This document shows, one piece after another, positions 22,743 through 31,769 of a DNA stretch of 64,000 nucleotides. The stretch spans positions 68,951,738 through 69,015,737 of the forward strand of contig OY726572.1 in assembly GCA_963383645.1 (NCBI GenBank), given 5' to 3'. A model generated the notes under the pieces. The model did not search any database and had not been told where the DNA came from. It saw nothing but the letters and a program-made list of their open reading frames with translations. Origin of the DNA: Muscardinus avellanarius (taxonomy: Eukaryota > Chordata > Mammalia > Rodentia > Gliridae). Each line of letters begins with the position of its first letter. The stretch's first letter is position 1. The position numbers were made by a program, and so were the translations under genes.

Positions 22743-22748
22743 AATAAA
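22743..22748 (+). promoter_or_regulatory. AATAAA poly(A) signal in the 5' LTR
   Basis: Begins 16 nt after the TATA box ends, so signal and start site almost coincide. This implies a very short R, as in MMTV. The copy in the 3' LTR (31247-31252) would end the viral transcript. Confidence 0.75.
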
Positions 22749-22949
22749 GTGTCATTGGCTCAAGAAGCCTTTGTCCACCTCAAATTCCTTCCCAAACGTC
22801 GTACCCCAAAACTTAGGGAATTCATAGAGGGGAAGGAATTGCTGCAGATAAGTTTCTGCAGAAATCCACCTGCCTTTTGCCCCATCTTTCTGAGGCTCCC
22901 GGTCGCGAGTGGACTTGCCCCCACAAGAACTGAGCTAGTCGGTAACAAT

Positions 22950-22967
22950 TGGCGATCAACGTGGATA
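22950..22967 (+). promoter_or_regulatory. Primer binding site, lysine-tRNA-like
   Basis: Starts TGGCG two bases after the LTR and continues TCAACGTGG. By my comparison about 13 of 18 positions fit the tRNA-Lys1,2 primer site used by several betaretroviruses. The mismatches are real in the text, so another tRNA could be the true primer. Confidence 0.65.
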
Positions 22968-22990
22968 GATATCAGGCCGGACCCAGAAAG

Positions 22991-22996
22991 GTAAGC
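22991..22996 (+). promoter_or_regulatory. Candidate major splice donor of the provirus
   Basis: GTAAGC preceded by GAAAG in the leader, between PBS and gag. It is the expected place for the donor that makes env and accessory mRNAs. Confidence 0.55.
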
Positions 22997-23128
22997 TATC
23001 TCTCCTCTTTATTTCTTTAAAAAATTTCAGGCAAAAGGATAGGTCCTCGTCAGAGTGGTGCAGACTCGCCGATAAAGGACATCGGTTAAGTGCGAGTAGA
23101 AAAAGACTAGAAAGTTAGAGAAAAAATT

Positions 23129-24730
23129 ATGGGGCATTCACAATCTAAAAATAAGGAATTTTTTGTGTCAGTGCTTAGTCACATGCTTGAGTCTCGAGGA
23201 CTCAAAGTTTCAAAGAAAAATCTCATGGAATTTTATGATTTTATTTTAACTGTGAGCTCTTGGTTCCCTGAGGAAGGCAGCCTTTCTTTACGGGATTGGA
23301 AAAAGGTGGGAAAAGATATAAGAAAACATTATGAACAAAAAGGTCCTAATGGAGTACCTGTACAAGCTTTTAGTTTGTGGTCTCAGATTAGAGACATCCT
23401 GAGTGAAAAATCAGAATTGGAGTGTCTTATAGAAGAGACACCTTCAGAGAATGGCAGAGATGAATCTGAGCCGTTAACAAAGCTCTCTCAGGATGAGCAA
23501 GGATGTAGCTCAGATAAATCTTCAGGAAACAAACAGAGAAAAATTAGAAATTCTGATGATTGTGACTCAGAAGAACTGGCATGGGAGACAGATAACAAAG
23601 AGACAAACGAAGATCATGAGAATGATCCCGGTGGAAGGATTTATCCTGTAGTTCCCTCAGCTCCTCCCTTGCCAATTTGTCAAAACAAATCTTTGCCTGA
23701 ACCAGGCTTTCTGGGTGCTATGAAAGAGGCCAGACAAACAGGAGACAGTTCCTTTGCTTTTCCTGTAATGCGCATTAATGAACAGGAAGCTAACTGGGAA
23801 CCTTTAACATTGAAAACTTTGAAAGAATTACAAACAGCTGTTAAAACTATGGGGCCAACTTCCCCGTATACCTTACAGATAGTAGAGATGTTAGCAAATA
23901 TGTGGCTCACACCTTTTGATTGGCATCAAACGGCAAAAGCAGTCTTGAGCCCTGGACAATATGTCCTATGGAAAATAGATTATGAGGATCGAGCAAATGC
24001 TCAAGTACAATTAGGTTCACCAAGGAGGGCAACTAAACCCACCATGGCCATGTTTATGGGGAGAGATGAATATTCATCACCCCGATCACAAGTGAAAATT
24101 CCTAAAGATGTGTTACAAGACATCTCAAAGATAGCTGTGCAGGCCTGGAGTAAGCTTCCTTCTAAGGAAGGCAAACCTACAGCGCTAGCAGGAATTCATC
24201 AAAAGCAGGATGAACCGTATGAAGATTTTGTAGCTAGATTACAGGAGGTTCTGGAAAAGATGATGCCTCCCTCAGAGGCTAGTGACATTTTGCTCAAACA
24301 ATTGGCATGGGAAAATGCTAACAAATATTGTCAGGAACTTATACGACCAATCAAAAAGACAGGCAGTATACAAGATTACATTAAGGCATGCTTAGACGCC
24401 TCACCGGCAGTCATTCAAGGGATGGCGTATGCTGCTGCCATGCAGGGAAAAACATTTGATTCATTTATAAAGCGTATTCATAAGGGGACTCCTCGGACTG
24501 AAAAAGGAGCGTGTTTTTCGTGTGGCCAGATAGGACATATGCGTAAGGACTGTGAAGTAACTCATAAGACATTTTATAATAGCAATGCTAAGAAACCACC
24601 AGGGTTGTGTCCTCGTTGTAAAAAGGGATATCATTGGAAAAGTGACTGTAAATCGAAGTTTCATAAAGACGGATCTCCTCTAGAGCAGAAATCAAAAAAC
24701 GAGCTGAGGGGCACACACTCAGCCCCGTAA
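23129..24730 (+). CDS. gag: gag polyprotein, intact
   Basis: 533 codons. Starts MGHSQSK, with Gly2 and Ser in an N-myristoylation context, for membrane targeting of the matrix domain. An acidic spacer precedes a PSAP motif at residues 176-179 (ESCRT/Tsg101-type late domain). A capsid region with the major homology region follows near 355-375 (E..F..RL). Two zinc knuckles lie at C462-C465-H470-C475 and C494-C497-H502-C507 for genomic RNA binding. The start is the first in-frame ATG after the leader, with G at +4. The A AAA AAC slippery site near codon 523 leads into pro by -1 frameshift. No stop or frame damage. Belongs to the betaretroviral/ERVK Gag group. Confidence 0.95.
   Translation: MGHSQSKNKEFFVSVLSHMLESRGLKVSKKNLMEFYDFILTVSSWFPEEGSLSLRDWKKVGKDIRKHYEQKGPNGVPVQAFSLWSQIRDILSEKSELECLIEETPSENGRDESEPLTKLSQDEQGCSSDKSSGNKQRKIRNSDDCDSEELAWETDNKETNEDHENDPGGRIYPVVPSAPPLPICQNKSLPEPGFLGAMKEARQTGDSSFAFPVMRINEQEANWEPLTLKTLKELQTAVKTMGPTSPYTLQIVEMLANMWLTPFDWHQTAKAVLSPGQYVLWKIDYEDRANAQVQLGSPRRATKPTMAMFMGRDEYSSPRSQVKIPKDVLQDISKIAVQAWSKLPSKEGKPTALAGIHQKQDEPYEDFVARLQEVLEKMMPPSEASDILLKQLAWENANKYCQELIRPIKKTGSIQDYIKACLDASPAVIQGMAYAAAMQGKTFDSFIKRIHKGTPRTEKGACFSCGQIGHMRKDCEVTHKTFYNSNAKKPPGLCPRCKKGYHWKSDCKSKFHKDGSPLEQKSKNELRGTHSAP
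24694..24700 (+). promoter_or_regulatory. gag-pro -1 ribosomal frameshift site
   Basis: The heptamer A AAA AAC is in register with the gag codons. Directly downstream, CTGAG (24704-24708), GGG (24709-24711), CTCAG (24718-24722) and CCC (24723-24725) occur in the order needed for an H-type pseudoknot. Same design as in MMTV-like viruses. Moves translation from the gag frame to the pro frame before the gag stop at 24728-24730. Confidence 0.88.
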
Positions 24731-24741
24731 AAGAAAGAGGG

Positions 24742-25506
24742 ATGTATAACAATAATTCAGAACAAAAAAGGCCAACAATATTCAATATTCCTCGAGCCAC
24801 TCCTGACAGCGCAGGATTAGATTTAGCTGCAGGAGGAGATTATATTTTATCAAACATTGATGGAGTGCAACTAGTAAACACCTTAGTGAAAGGCCCTTTA
24901 CCTCCAGGGACCTTTGGCCTTATAATAGGTAGAAGTTCTAATTATAAGAAAAATTTTGAAGTGCTTCCAGGAGTTATAGATGCAGATTATGAAGGTGAAA
25001 TTAAAATAATGGTCAGACCTTTAAAAGAAACAATTCAAATACATAAGAACCAGCGAATAGCTCAATTGTTGCTTATGAAATATGTTAACACTCCAAATCC
25101 TGTATTAAAGTTGAAGAGAGGCACGGAAGGCTTTGGCTCCACTGATGTTGTGGCCTGGTATCAGGAAATCACCCATGACAGGCCGCTTAAAAAATTATTA
25201 ATCCAAGGCAGAGAATTTGAAGGCCTGCTAGACACAGGCGCTGACCGATCCTGCATAGCAGCTAGGGATTGGCCTTCTTCCTGGCCTGTAAAGCAAACGG
25301 CTTCTACCTTGGTAGGATTAGGATCAGCGAATAATGTAAAGCAAAGTTCAGCCCTGCTGAAGTGGAACTGTGAAGACAGAGAGGGAGTGTTTCAACCTTA
25401 TATAATAGCTTCTCTCCCATTTTCATTATGGGGAAGAGATATTATGGAGGCTATGGGAATGCATTTAACAACTATAGATTCCCTTGAGGAGCAAAATTTT
25501 TCATAG
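24742..25506 (+). CDS. pro: pro: dUTPase-protease, intact
   Basis: Frame -1 to gag, reached by frameshift. The first ATG at 24742 is only a coordinate convention; the frame is open upstream to the slippery site. dUTPase motifs by residue: PDSAGLDL 21-28, GRSS 63-66, [10 protein letters not shown] about 77-86, RIAQLL 105-110, and [10 protein letters not shown] 126-135. The dUTPase lowers dUTP during reverse transcription. The aspartic protease follows with LLDTGAD at 163-169 (catalytic D165 or the adjacent register) and GRDIM at 231-235. It cleaves Gag and Gag-Pro-Pol as a dimer. A clear glycine-patch tail is not seen. A AAT TTT near the end passes ribosomes into pol. Confidence 0.93.
   Translation: MYNNNSEQKRPTIFNIPRATPDSAGLDLAAGGDYILSNIDGVQLVNTLVKGPLPPGTFGLIIGRSSNYKKNFEVLPGVIDADYEGEIKIMVRPLKETIQIHKNQRIAQLLLMKYVNTPNPVLKLKRGTEGFGSTDVVAWYQEITHDRPLKKLLIQGREFEGLLDTGADRSCIAARDWPSSWPVKQTASTLVGLGSANNVKQSSALLKWNCEDREGVFQPYIIASLPFSLWGRDIMEAMGMHLTTIDSLEEQNFS
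25494..25500 (+). promoter_or_regulatory. pro-pol -1 ribosomal frameshift site
   Basis: A AAT TTT in register with pro codons, four bases before the pro stop TAG (25504-25506). The pol frame is open across this point. The GGGGCCGC just after it may help form a structure, not analysed. Confidence 0.82.
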
Positions 25507-25520
25507 GGGCCGCTGATGAC

Positions 25521-28088
25521 TTGTACGCAGAAGCAATATCATGGATATCTGATGAGCCTGTGTGGATTAATCAGTGGCCCCTAACGCAAGAAAAAATACA
25601 GGCTGTAGAACAACTAGTGCAAGAGCAATTAGAGAAAGGACATTTGGAAGAATCGAATAGTCCTTGGAATACTCCAGTTTTTGTCATTAAAAAGAAATCA
25701 GGAAAATGGAGACTGCTCCAAGACTTGAGAGCTATAAATAAAACAATGCGTGATATGGGCGCCTTACAACTGGGACTCCCATCACCAGCAGCGGTCCCTA
25801 GAGGGCACCACATAACTGTTATTGATCTACAGGATTGCTTTTTTACGATAAAGTTGAATCCTAAAGATTCACAGAGGTTTGCGTTTAGCATACCCTCTAG
25901 TAATTTTAAAAGGCCTTGGCAAAGATATCAGTGGAAAGTCCTACCACAAGGAATGAAAAATTCTCCTACCTTGTGTCAAAAGTTTGTAGATAAGGCAATT
26001 CTAGAAACTAGAACAAAATTTTCAAATGCTTATATAATTCATTATATGGATGACATTTTGTTGGCTCATCCTAAAAAAGAAGTAGTAGAAGAAATTCTTA
26101 AGCATTTGCTTCAGCAATTGACTAAATATGGCCTTCAGATAGCACCTGACAAAGTTCAACAAAATAGACCTATAAATTACTTAGGAAAAGTAATATATGA
26201 TGAGTGCATAATGTCTCAAAAGATGCACATTAGATTGGATAAAATAAAAACATTAAATGATTTGCAGAAATTGCTAGGGAATATAAATTGGGTTAGACCT
26301 TACTTGAAAATCACAACAGGTGATTTGCATGTTTTGTATGAAGCTCTTAATGGAGACCCAAACCCTAAATCAAAAAGGAAACTAACTCCAGAAATGTTAC
26401 AGGCATTGGCCTTGGTAGAAGAGAGGTTGCAGGAAGCTAAAGTCAAGCAAATAAATTATGAAAAGCAATGGGATTTTTTGATATTCCCTACCACTTATAC
26501 TCCTGCGGGGTGTTTGTGGCAGGAAGGTGTGCTAGAATGGATACATTTGCCTCATACACAAGTAAGAATGGTGGCTTCTTATGTTTTGTTGTGTAGTCAA
26601 TTAATTATTAAAGCCAGAAATAGATCAAGAGAAATGTTTGGAAGAGAAATGCATAATATTGTGATTCCATATACTAAACAACAGTTTGAAACATTATTGC
26701 AGAATGATGATGATTGGGGTATTGCTTTATTAAATTATTTTGGAGAAATTAAATTCAATTTACCAAAGCACCCTTTAGTAAAATTTGCCAGAGAAGTACA
26801 ATTTATTTTTCCAAACACTATATCTGTGGAACCTTTAAGTGAGGCTGTTACTGTATTTACTGATGGATCTTCAAATGGAAGGTCTGTGGTCTACACACCA
26901 GACCACCCACCCATAATTCATTATAGTGCAGAGTTTTCTGCTCAGCAAGCAGAAATTTATGCTGTAATATTAGCTTTAACACATTGGAAACAAAAGATTA
27001 ATTTGTATACAGATTCAAAGTATGTGGTTTCAATATTTCCTGCTATAGAAACAGCTTTATTGTCTGGACATTCAAAAATTATTACCTTATTGGAACAATT
27101 ACAAAAAATCATTCAAGGGCGTGAAAATAAAATTTTTATATCGCATATTGCTGGACATTCCAATTTACCTGGGCCATTAGCTCATGGAAATGCTATGGCT
27201 GACTTGCTTACCAGGGAAATCTCAGTAAATAATGTCATAGAGCAGGCACAACGAAGCCATGCATTGCATCATCAAAATGCTTTAGCTCTAAAAAGAATGT
27301 TTTGTATTACCAGAGAACAGGCTAGACAAATTGTTAAAGTCTGTGAACAATGTCCACTTACTCATAAGGTGCAGAAAATGGGAGTCAACCCAAGGGGCTT
27401 AAAGCCTCGAATGGTTTGGCAGATGGATGTAACCCATGTACCTGATTTTGGAAGATTGGCATATGTACATGTAACTGTGGACACTTATTCACATGCTCTC
27501 TATGCCACAGCTAGGAGTGGAGAGGCTGTTAAAGACGTCATACAGCATTTGATTGCCTGTTTCTCCTATTTGGGAACTCCTAAGAAAATTAAAACTGATA
27601 ATGCTCCAGCATATACATCAATTGGTTTCAAAAAATTTTGTGAGAATTGGGAAATTGAGCATGTGACAGGAATACCTTATAATCCTCAAGGGCAAGTAAT
27701 TATAGAGAGAACTCACCAAATCTTAAAAAATCAATTGTTAAGACAAAAGAAAAATCATTATTTCTCGCCTCATCAGGCTCTACATCATGCTTTATTTGTA
27801 TTAAATCATTTAAACACCAATGATCAAAATCTCACTCCCATGCAAAGACATTGGGAAGAAATGCCTTTGACTAAACAGCCACAAGTACTTTGGAAGGACC
27901 TGCTTAGTGGGGTCTGGAAGGGGCCGGATGTTTTGATAACCTCGGGAAGAGGGTATGCATGTGTGTTTCCACAGGATGCCTCATCACCCATCTGGATCCC
28001 AGACCGACTTATCAAGCCTTTCCAGGCGAGAAAGACAGAAAAGGAGGAGACAAAAAAGGAGGATGAAGGAGATGATGCTGGCGTTTAA
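25521..28088 (+). CDS. pol: pol: reverse transcriptase, RNase H and integrase, intact
   Basis: 855 codons as numbered from 25521 (TTG; true entry is by frameshift near 25500). RT: IDLQD with D102, LPQGMKNSP at 141-149, and the active site YMDD at 175-178. RNase H: D448, E478, D498, D561. Integrase: zinc-binding H580, H584, C608, C611; core D636, D693 and E729, with 35 residues between the last two. The C-terminal part ends in a basic/acidic tail. The enzyme copies viral RNA to DNA and inserts it with a 6-bp stagger, consistent with the duplication seen. No stop or frameshift; all catalytic residues present. The last 134 nt overlap the env reading frame. Confidence 0.96.
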   Translation: MYAEAISWISDEPVWINQWPLTQEKIQAVEQLVQEQLEKGHLEESNSPWNTPVFVIKKKSGKWRLLQDLRAINKTMRDMGALQLGLPSPAAVPRGHHITVIDLQDCFFTIKLNPKDSQRFAFSIPSSNFKRPWQRYQWKVLPQGMKNSPTLCQKFVDKAILETRTKFSNAYIIHYMDDILLAHPKKEVVEEILKHLLQQLTKYGLQIAPDKVQQNRPINYLGKVIYDECIMSQKMHIRLDKIKTLNDLQKLLGNINWVRPYLKITTGDLHVLYEALNGDPNPKSKRKLTPEMLQALALVEERLQEAKVKQINYEKQWDFLIFPTTYTPAGCLWQEGVLEWIHLPHTQVRMVASYVLLCSQLIIKARNRSREMFGREMHNIVIPYTKQQFETLLQNDDDWGIALLNYFGEIKFNLPKHPLVKFAREVQFIFPNTISVEPLSEAVTVFTDGSSNGRSVVYTPDHPPIIHYSAEFSAQQAEIYAVILALTHWKQKINLYTDSKYVVSIFPAIETALLSGHSKIITLLEQLQKIIQGRENKIFISHIAGHSNLPGPLAHGNAMADLLTREISVNNVIEQAQRSHALHHQNALALKRMFCITREQARQIVKVCEQCPLTHKVQKMGVNPRGLKPRMVWQMDVTHVPDFGRLAYVHVTVDTYSHALYATARSGEAVKDVIQHLIACFSYLGTPKKIKTDNAPAYTSIGFKKFCENWEIEHVTGIPYNPQGQVIIERTHQILKNQLLRQKKNHYFSPHQALHHALFVLNHLNTNDQNLTPMQRHWEEMPLTKQPQVLWKDLLSGVWKGPDVLITSGRGYACVFPQDASSPIWIPDRLIKPFQARKTEKEETKKEDEGDDAGV

Positions 28089-29052
28089 GCGTTTAAACCC
28101 TTCCTCCACACAGGCAGGAGCTACAAGGGAGACAAGTCCCCCCACCTGGAATCAACTTCGTACTCTCACTAAGAGAGCAGAAGAAGCCGTGATTTCGGCA
28201 GGGAAGGTTGTTACAGTGGAAAATATGTTTTTAGCAATGTTAACAATAATTTATTTACAGGTACCTAATGTGGAAGGAGTCAGCTACTGGACCTATATAC
28301 CTGACCCTCCTATCCTACATCCTGTAGGATGGGGAGACAGTGATATTATAAAGGTTACAACTAATAATAGTTATATTTTAGGAGGTGTAGAGGATAATTC
28401 TATCCCACTGGTATCAGAAACAATAAATTATGAAGGAATGTCTGATACTACTCCAATTTGTGTCACCATGTCAGGAAGGTCGCCTGCAGGGTGCCTTCCC
28501 TTAAATTATAGAACATTTTTGACTGATGCTCCTGATTATGCTAATAAGGAGCGGACAAAGCGTCTAATTTGGGAACTGGAAATGATGACGTTAGGATATC
28601 ATAACTTTAATGACAAATATTTGGAAAGGAAATCGCACTTGCCCAACTGTGCGCAGACGTATAAAGACCCAGATCAGTTCTGGAATGCTTTTAATACTAA
28701 ACCAAAATGGCTTCAATGTAGCTTTAATAAGGCCGCCGTTTTCATACCCAGTGAGTCACAAGACCAAATTCTAGATTTCTCAGTGTCAAGTCCATCTTAT
28801 GATTATACTCAGTACTTAAGGAATAATTCTAAAAAATTCAATAATTATCAGCCACATACTCTAGGGGAGCCACTGCGGAGATGGTTTACTCCAGGCTGGG
28901 TGGCACCGGTGTTTATAAGCTACTCTCCCATTTACAATAAGACAGTTATTCAACCTGAATTGTTTCGTCTCTTTGCGGCCTCAAACATGATTCTTTTAAA
29001 AAAAAGCCTAAAGAAACTACTTCTACTCCTATTGGAGTCAAAACATGCATAG
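27955..29052 (+). CDS. env: env, 5' part (leader and surface subunit), frame broken at its end
   Basis: 365 codons. Overlaps the end of pol in another frame. The N-terminal leader is arginine-rich at residues 24-36, then PPTW with Q67-L68 and L71-T72, then a hydrophobic segment about 91-101 that would serve as signal-peptide core. Surface-subunit cysteines follow, and N-glycosylation sequons at N137, N290 and N328. The reading frame leaves the expected Env sequence at an A8 run (28998-29005) and ends after about 16 leucine/lysine-rich codons. The remainder of Env continues offset by one nucleotide. As read here this part lacks a membrane anchor. Start uncertain; later ATGs exist at residues 8, 37, 40 and 41. 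Confidence 0.85.
   Translation: MHVCFHRMPHHPSGSQTDLSSLSRRERQKRRRQKRRMKEMMLAFKRLNPSSTQAGATRETSPPTWNQLRTLTKRAEEAVISAGKVVTVENMFLAMLTIIYLQVPNVEGVSYWTYIPDPPILHPVGWGDSDIIKVTTNNSYILGGVEDNSIPLVSETINYEGMSDTTPICVTMSGRSPAGCLPLNYRTFLTDAPDYANKERTKRLIWELEMMTLGYHNFNDKYLERKSHLPNCAQTYKDPDQFWNAFNTKPKWLQCSFNKAAVFIPSESQDQILDFSVSSPSYDYTQYLRNNSKKFNNYQPHTLGEPLRRWFTPGWVAPVFISYSPIYNKTVIQPELFRLFAASNMILLKKSLKKLLLLLLESKHA
28255..28266 (+). promoter_or_regulatory. Candidate internal splice donor after the env leader
   Basis: CAG|GTACCT falls exactly after leader codon 102, where HML-2 and MMTV splice their leader-derived Rec and Rem messages. Prediction from position only. Confidence 0.35.
28998..29005 (+). other. A8 run at the env frame break
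   Basis: Eight A residues at the point where the upstream env frame stops matching and the downstream frame begins to match. A one-base length change in a homopolymer is the simplest reading. An assembly or sequencing error in the run, or slippage, gives the same appearance. Confidence 0.75.
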
Positions 29053-29060
29053 AATTTCCT

Positions 29061-29996
29061 ATGGGAATTTTAGCCGGTAAACCAGAAAATTTAGCCATAG
29101 ATAGATTTGGAAGATCTTATCATATTTCATGCAAAAATTGTATATTTACAAATTGTTTAACATCAGATTTAAATAAGCAATACTCTGTGATTATAATTCT
29201 TAAAAGACCACAATATGTAATGTTACCAGTGGATTTAAAGGATGATCCTTGGTTTGAGAATCCAGCTTTACAGACACTTAAAGAACTGCAATATTTACTG
29301 AGGCCAAAACGTTTTATCTCAACTCTAATCTTAGGAGTGAGTGCTTTGATCATGATTTTAACCTCATTAGCAATGTCAACAGTGGCTTTAGTTCAGGAAG
29401 TACAAACTGCCAATTATGTAAATGACTTAAATAAGAATGTCTCTCTAGCCTTAGCACAGCAAGAAATTATTGATAGGAAACTAGAAACAAAAGTCGATGC
29501 TCTGGAACAAGTGGTTCTCGGGCTGGGGCAGGAAATACAGAATATAAAAATCTTATTGTCCACACGCTGCCATGCTAGTTTTAAGTATATTTGTGTTACC
29601 CCTATGCCATACAATTCTTCGCTTGATTGGAACAATACTAGAAATCATCTGTTAGGTATTTGGAAGGATACAGATATTACACATAATTTGCAGCTTTTAC
29701 GGTCTGAAATCACTACTATGAGCAAAGCGCATCTGGATGTGAAAAATATTAAAACTTTGGCTGATTCTTTATTGACAGGTTTAAAAGAACTTAATCCTTT
29801 CAATTGGACAAATAATATAATTGGCTTTGCAGTCATTGGAGCAATTTTATTTTTCATACTTCTCATATTTCCAATTGTCTTTCGCCTAATCTGTCGTTCT
29901 ATCTCTACCATTCAAAGTGAAACCTATGCCCTTATTCTAAAAATAAAGAAAGGGGAAATGCCAAGACATCCTGCTGCCTCGGCATCTATGTGTTGA
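29061..29996 (+). CDS. env: env, 3' part (end of surface and transmembrane subunit)
   Basis: 311 codons; the frame is open upstream of the listed ATG back to the A8 run. A furin-type RPKR at residues 81-84 separates surface from transmembrane subunit. A hydrophobic fusion-peptide-like segment (85-112) follows directly. A heptad-type region spans about 115-165, two cysteines lie at C170 and C178, and a membrane anchor at about 252-275 with a short cytoplasmic tail. The stop lies 38 nt inside the 3' LTR, so the polypurine tract is also coding. No CX6CC motif, as in betaretroviral Env. Alone it lacks a signal peptide and the receptor-binding part. Confidence 0.85.
   Translation: MGILAGKPENLAIDRFGRSYHISCKNCIFTNCLTSDLNKQYSVIIILKRPQYVMLPVDLKDDPWFENPALQTLKELQYLLRPKRFISTLILGVSALIMILTSLAMSTVALVQEVQTANYVNDLNKNVSLALAQQEIIDRKLETKVDALEQVVLGLGQEIQNIKILLSTRCHASFKYICVTPMPYNSSLDWNNTRNHLLGIWKDTDITHNLQLLRSEITTMSKAHLDVKNIKTLADSLLTGLKELNPFNWTNNIIGFAVIGAILFFILLIFPIVFRLICRSISTIQSETYALILKIKKGEMPRHPAASASMC
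29941..29958 (+). promoter_or_regulatory. Polypurine tract
   Basis: AAATAAAGAAAGGGGAAA, purine-rich except one T, abuts the TG of the 3' LTR. Primes plus-strand DNA synthesis. It is read as env codons at the same time. Confidence 0.88.
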
Positions 29997-31451
29997 AGAC
30001 CCCACTCCACATAGGTAATCTGGCAAGAACGCCCCGAGAAAGAGGTATCGTCTCTGGCAAAAAAATATCCCCCACTTTTAGATATCCTTCATAACTATTA
30101 TTCTCTTGGTATTCTTTTAACTCTCTACACGAATTGCTCTGATGATGTGAGATCAGAAATTGAGTCCGTGGAAATAAATCTCTAATAATTTGTCTAAAAC
30201 GTCCTTGGCTTTGCTCAAAAGTAATGAAAAAACTGGCCAGAACTCAGATGCTGTAATAAGCATTCCAGCTGCAGCAATTACAAAGGGTCTCTGACCCTCA
30301 CTATCACTAACTTAGGTTAAGCTATTAACTCAGGTAAGGTAGTTCAGTTTAAGGAAACTTTGTTTACCCTTGAGATCCTGCCTAGAGACAGAGAAGATAA
30401 AAAACCTTGTGTGTGACCTTAAAGCAACTTAGTTGATAAACAACTTAGTTGCCCAAATACAATAGACTCAAGGAAAAAGATTGGTGACTTTTACGCCCAG
30501 TGTAAATATTCCTGAAGACAGAGAGGCTGACCGCATGGTTAATGAATATGACAAAATAAAGGACAGACGTTCTAAATATATATGTATGAAGGAAAGGAAA
30601 TACCGTGTAAGAGTAAGAAAAGCATTTTTGCATGAAGAAGAGCTTATCATAAGAAAGTCCCAACCGGGAGAGAAAGGAATTAGAAAGTTAGAAGCAAGTT
30701 GCAGAGGGTTTGTGACAGAGAAATGGGTTATTAAAGATGGTTAGACTTTTAATAGGCTTATTGTCTAAAGAAGAGTGTTCAGCAGTCAAGGAAATATATC
30801 TGACAATTAAAACCAAGAACTTTGTGGTGTTGTTTGTGGTATTTTGTCTGCAAAACTGTGTTGTGAGTTTGCTTAAGCTTTCAGATTTAGGAGATAAAAT
30901 GCCAACACCTGGAGAAACTTTATCACATCCACCTGAATCACCACATCTCCCCACACTTGCTATATGAACTGAGCCCAAAAGATGGAAAGTTCCAGGAAAG
31001 TTAAAGAAGATTCCCCAAGAAACCGCCAAGCCTTGGGCATGCCTGTTTGGAACTGCTTATCTGCAAAACCTGAGAAAGAATCCGAAGGGAGTTAATCTCT
31101 CGAAGATCAACAGCCAGCTGAAGGACTAGTTTTATTACCTTTGTTTACATGTCATTCATTATCATTTCACAGTGATTGCATTCACCCCCCTTTTCTCTTA
31201 TTATTAACCTTACTGGTGAAGGGTATAAATTTCTTGGAGTTTTTGTAATAAAGTGTCATTGGCTCAAGAAGCCTTTGTCCACCTCAAATTCCTTCCCAAA
31301 CGTCGTACCCCAAAACTTAGGGAATTCATAGAGGGGAAGGAATTGCTGCAGATAAGTTTCTGCAGAAATCCACCTGCCTTTTGCCCCATCTTTCTGAGGC
31401 TCCCGGTCGCGAGTGGACTTGCCCCCACAAGAACTGAGCTAGTCGGTAACA
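29959..31451 (+). repeat. 3' LTR
   Basis: 1,493 bp, identical to the 5' LTR except C4 at 30000-30003 and C at 30203. It carries the same small ORFs (30481-30744 and 30737-30967), a TATA box at 31224 and AATAAA at 31247. Confidence 0.97.
31247..31252 (+). terminator. Poly(A) signal of the 3' LTR
   Basis: AATAAA, followed about 20 nt later by GT-rich sequence. It would end proviral transcripts. It is on the strand opposite to SLC4A5 and DCTN1. Confidence 0.7.
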
Positions 31452-31457
31452 TTTATA
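31452..31457. repeat. 3' target-site duplication TTTATA
   Basis: Six bases directly after the CA of the 3' LTR, identical to 21448-21453. Confidence 0.95.
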
Positions 31458-31554
31458 GCTTTGATTGGGGTTGTGTTAAATATAGGATTAATTACAAGAA
31501 GCCACAGTATATCAATCACAATAAAGAATAGTCCTATCTGTTTTTTGTTTTTTA

Positions 31555-31583
<29 letters not shown>

Positions 31584-31588
<5 letters not shown>

Positions 31589-31769
31589 AGTACTGGGGTT
31601 CCTGGAAGCCCTTCTACCTCCGGGCTACACTCCCAGACCTATTTTATACTTTTTTATTTTTGGAAACAGGGTCTCTTAAGCCAGCGCGGCTGGCTTCAAA
31701 CCTGTGGGATCCTCCTGTCTCCGCCTCCCAAGTGCGGGGATTACAAGCGTGCGCCACCAAGCCCAGCAG
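31584..31769 (-). repeat. B1-dID SINE
   Basis: Reverse second-subfamily copy just right of the provirus, with a (GTTTT)n tail. The words acagtcctatctg and atagtcctatctg flank it. Confidence 0.87.

Larger units (their letters stand above)
21454..22947 (+). repeat. 5' LTR
   Basis: 1,494 bp, TGCCAAG...GTAACA. Against the 3' LTR I see only a C5 versus C4 run (21495-21499) and T versus C at 21699. It contains a TATA box at 22720 and AATAAA at 22743, and a long U3 of about 1.29 kb with small ORFs. U5 is roughly the last 180-200 bp. Confidence 0.97.
21454..31451 (+). mobile_element. Full-length class II (betaretrovirus-like) endogenous provirus
   Basis: Order LTR - PBS - gag - pro - pol - env - PPT - LTR, 9,998 bp. 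The LTRs start TG and end CA. The 6-bp word TTTATA lies immediately outside both ends (21448-21453 and 31452-31457), matching the 6-bp duplication of betaretroviral integrases. Two -1 frameshift signals, a dUTPase in the pro frame, two CCHC knuckles and a lysine-tRNA-like PBS place it in class II/ERVK, near the MMTV/HML groups and unlike IAP, which lacks the dUTPase. gag, pro and pol are open. env has one frame break. With env interrupted the locus as read here would not make a complete Env. It lies antisense to SLC4A5 and DCTN1. Confidence 0.97.

Noticed and set aside
25571..25891. Minus-strand ORFs beneath gag, pol and env
   Set aside because: Shadows of the viral genes with no independent features.
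28998..29052. Leucine-rich tail as a genuine alternative Env end
   Set aside because: Only about 16 codons past an A8 run, with the true continuation visible in the adjacent frame. Better explained as out-of-frame reading.
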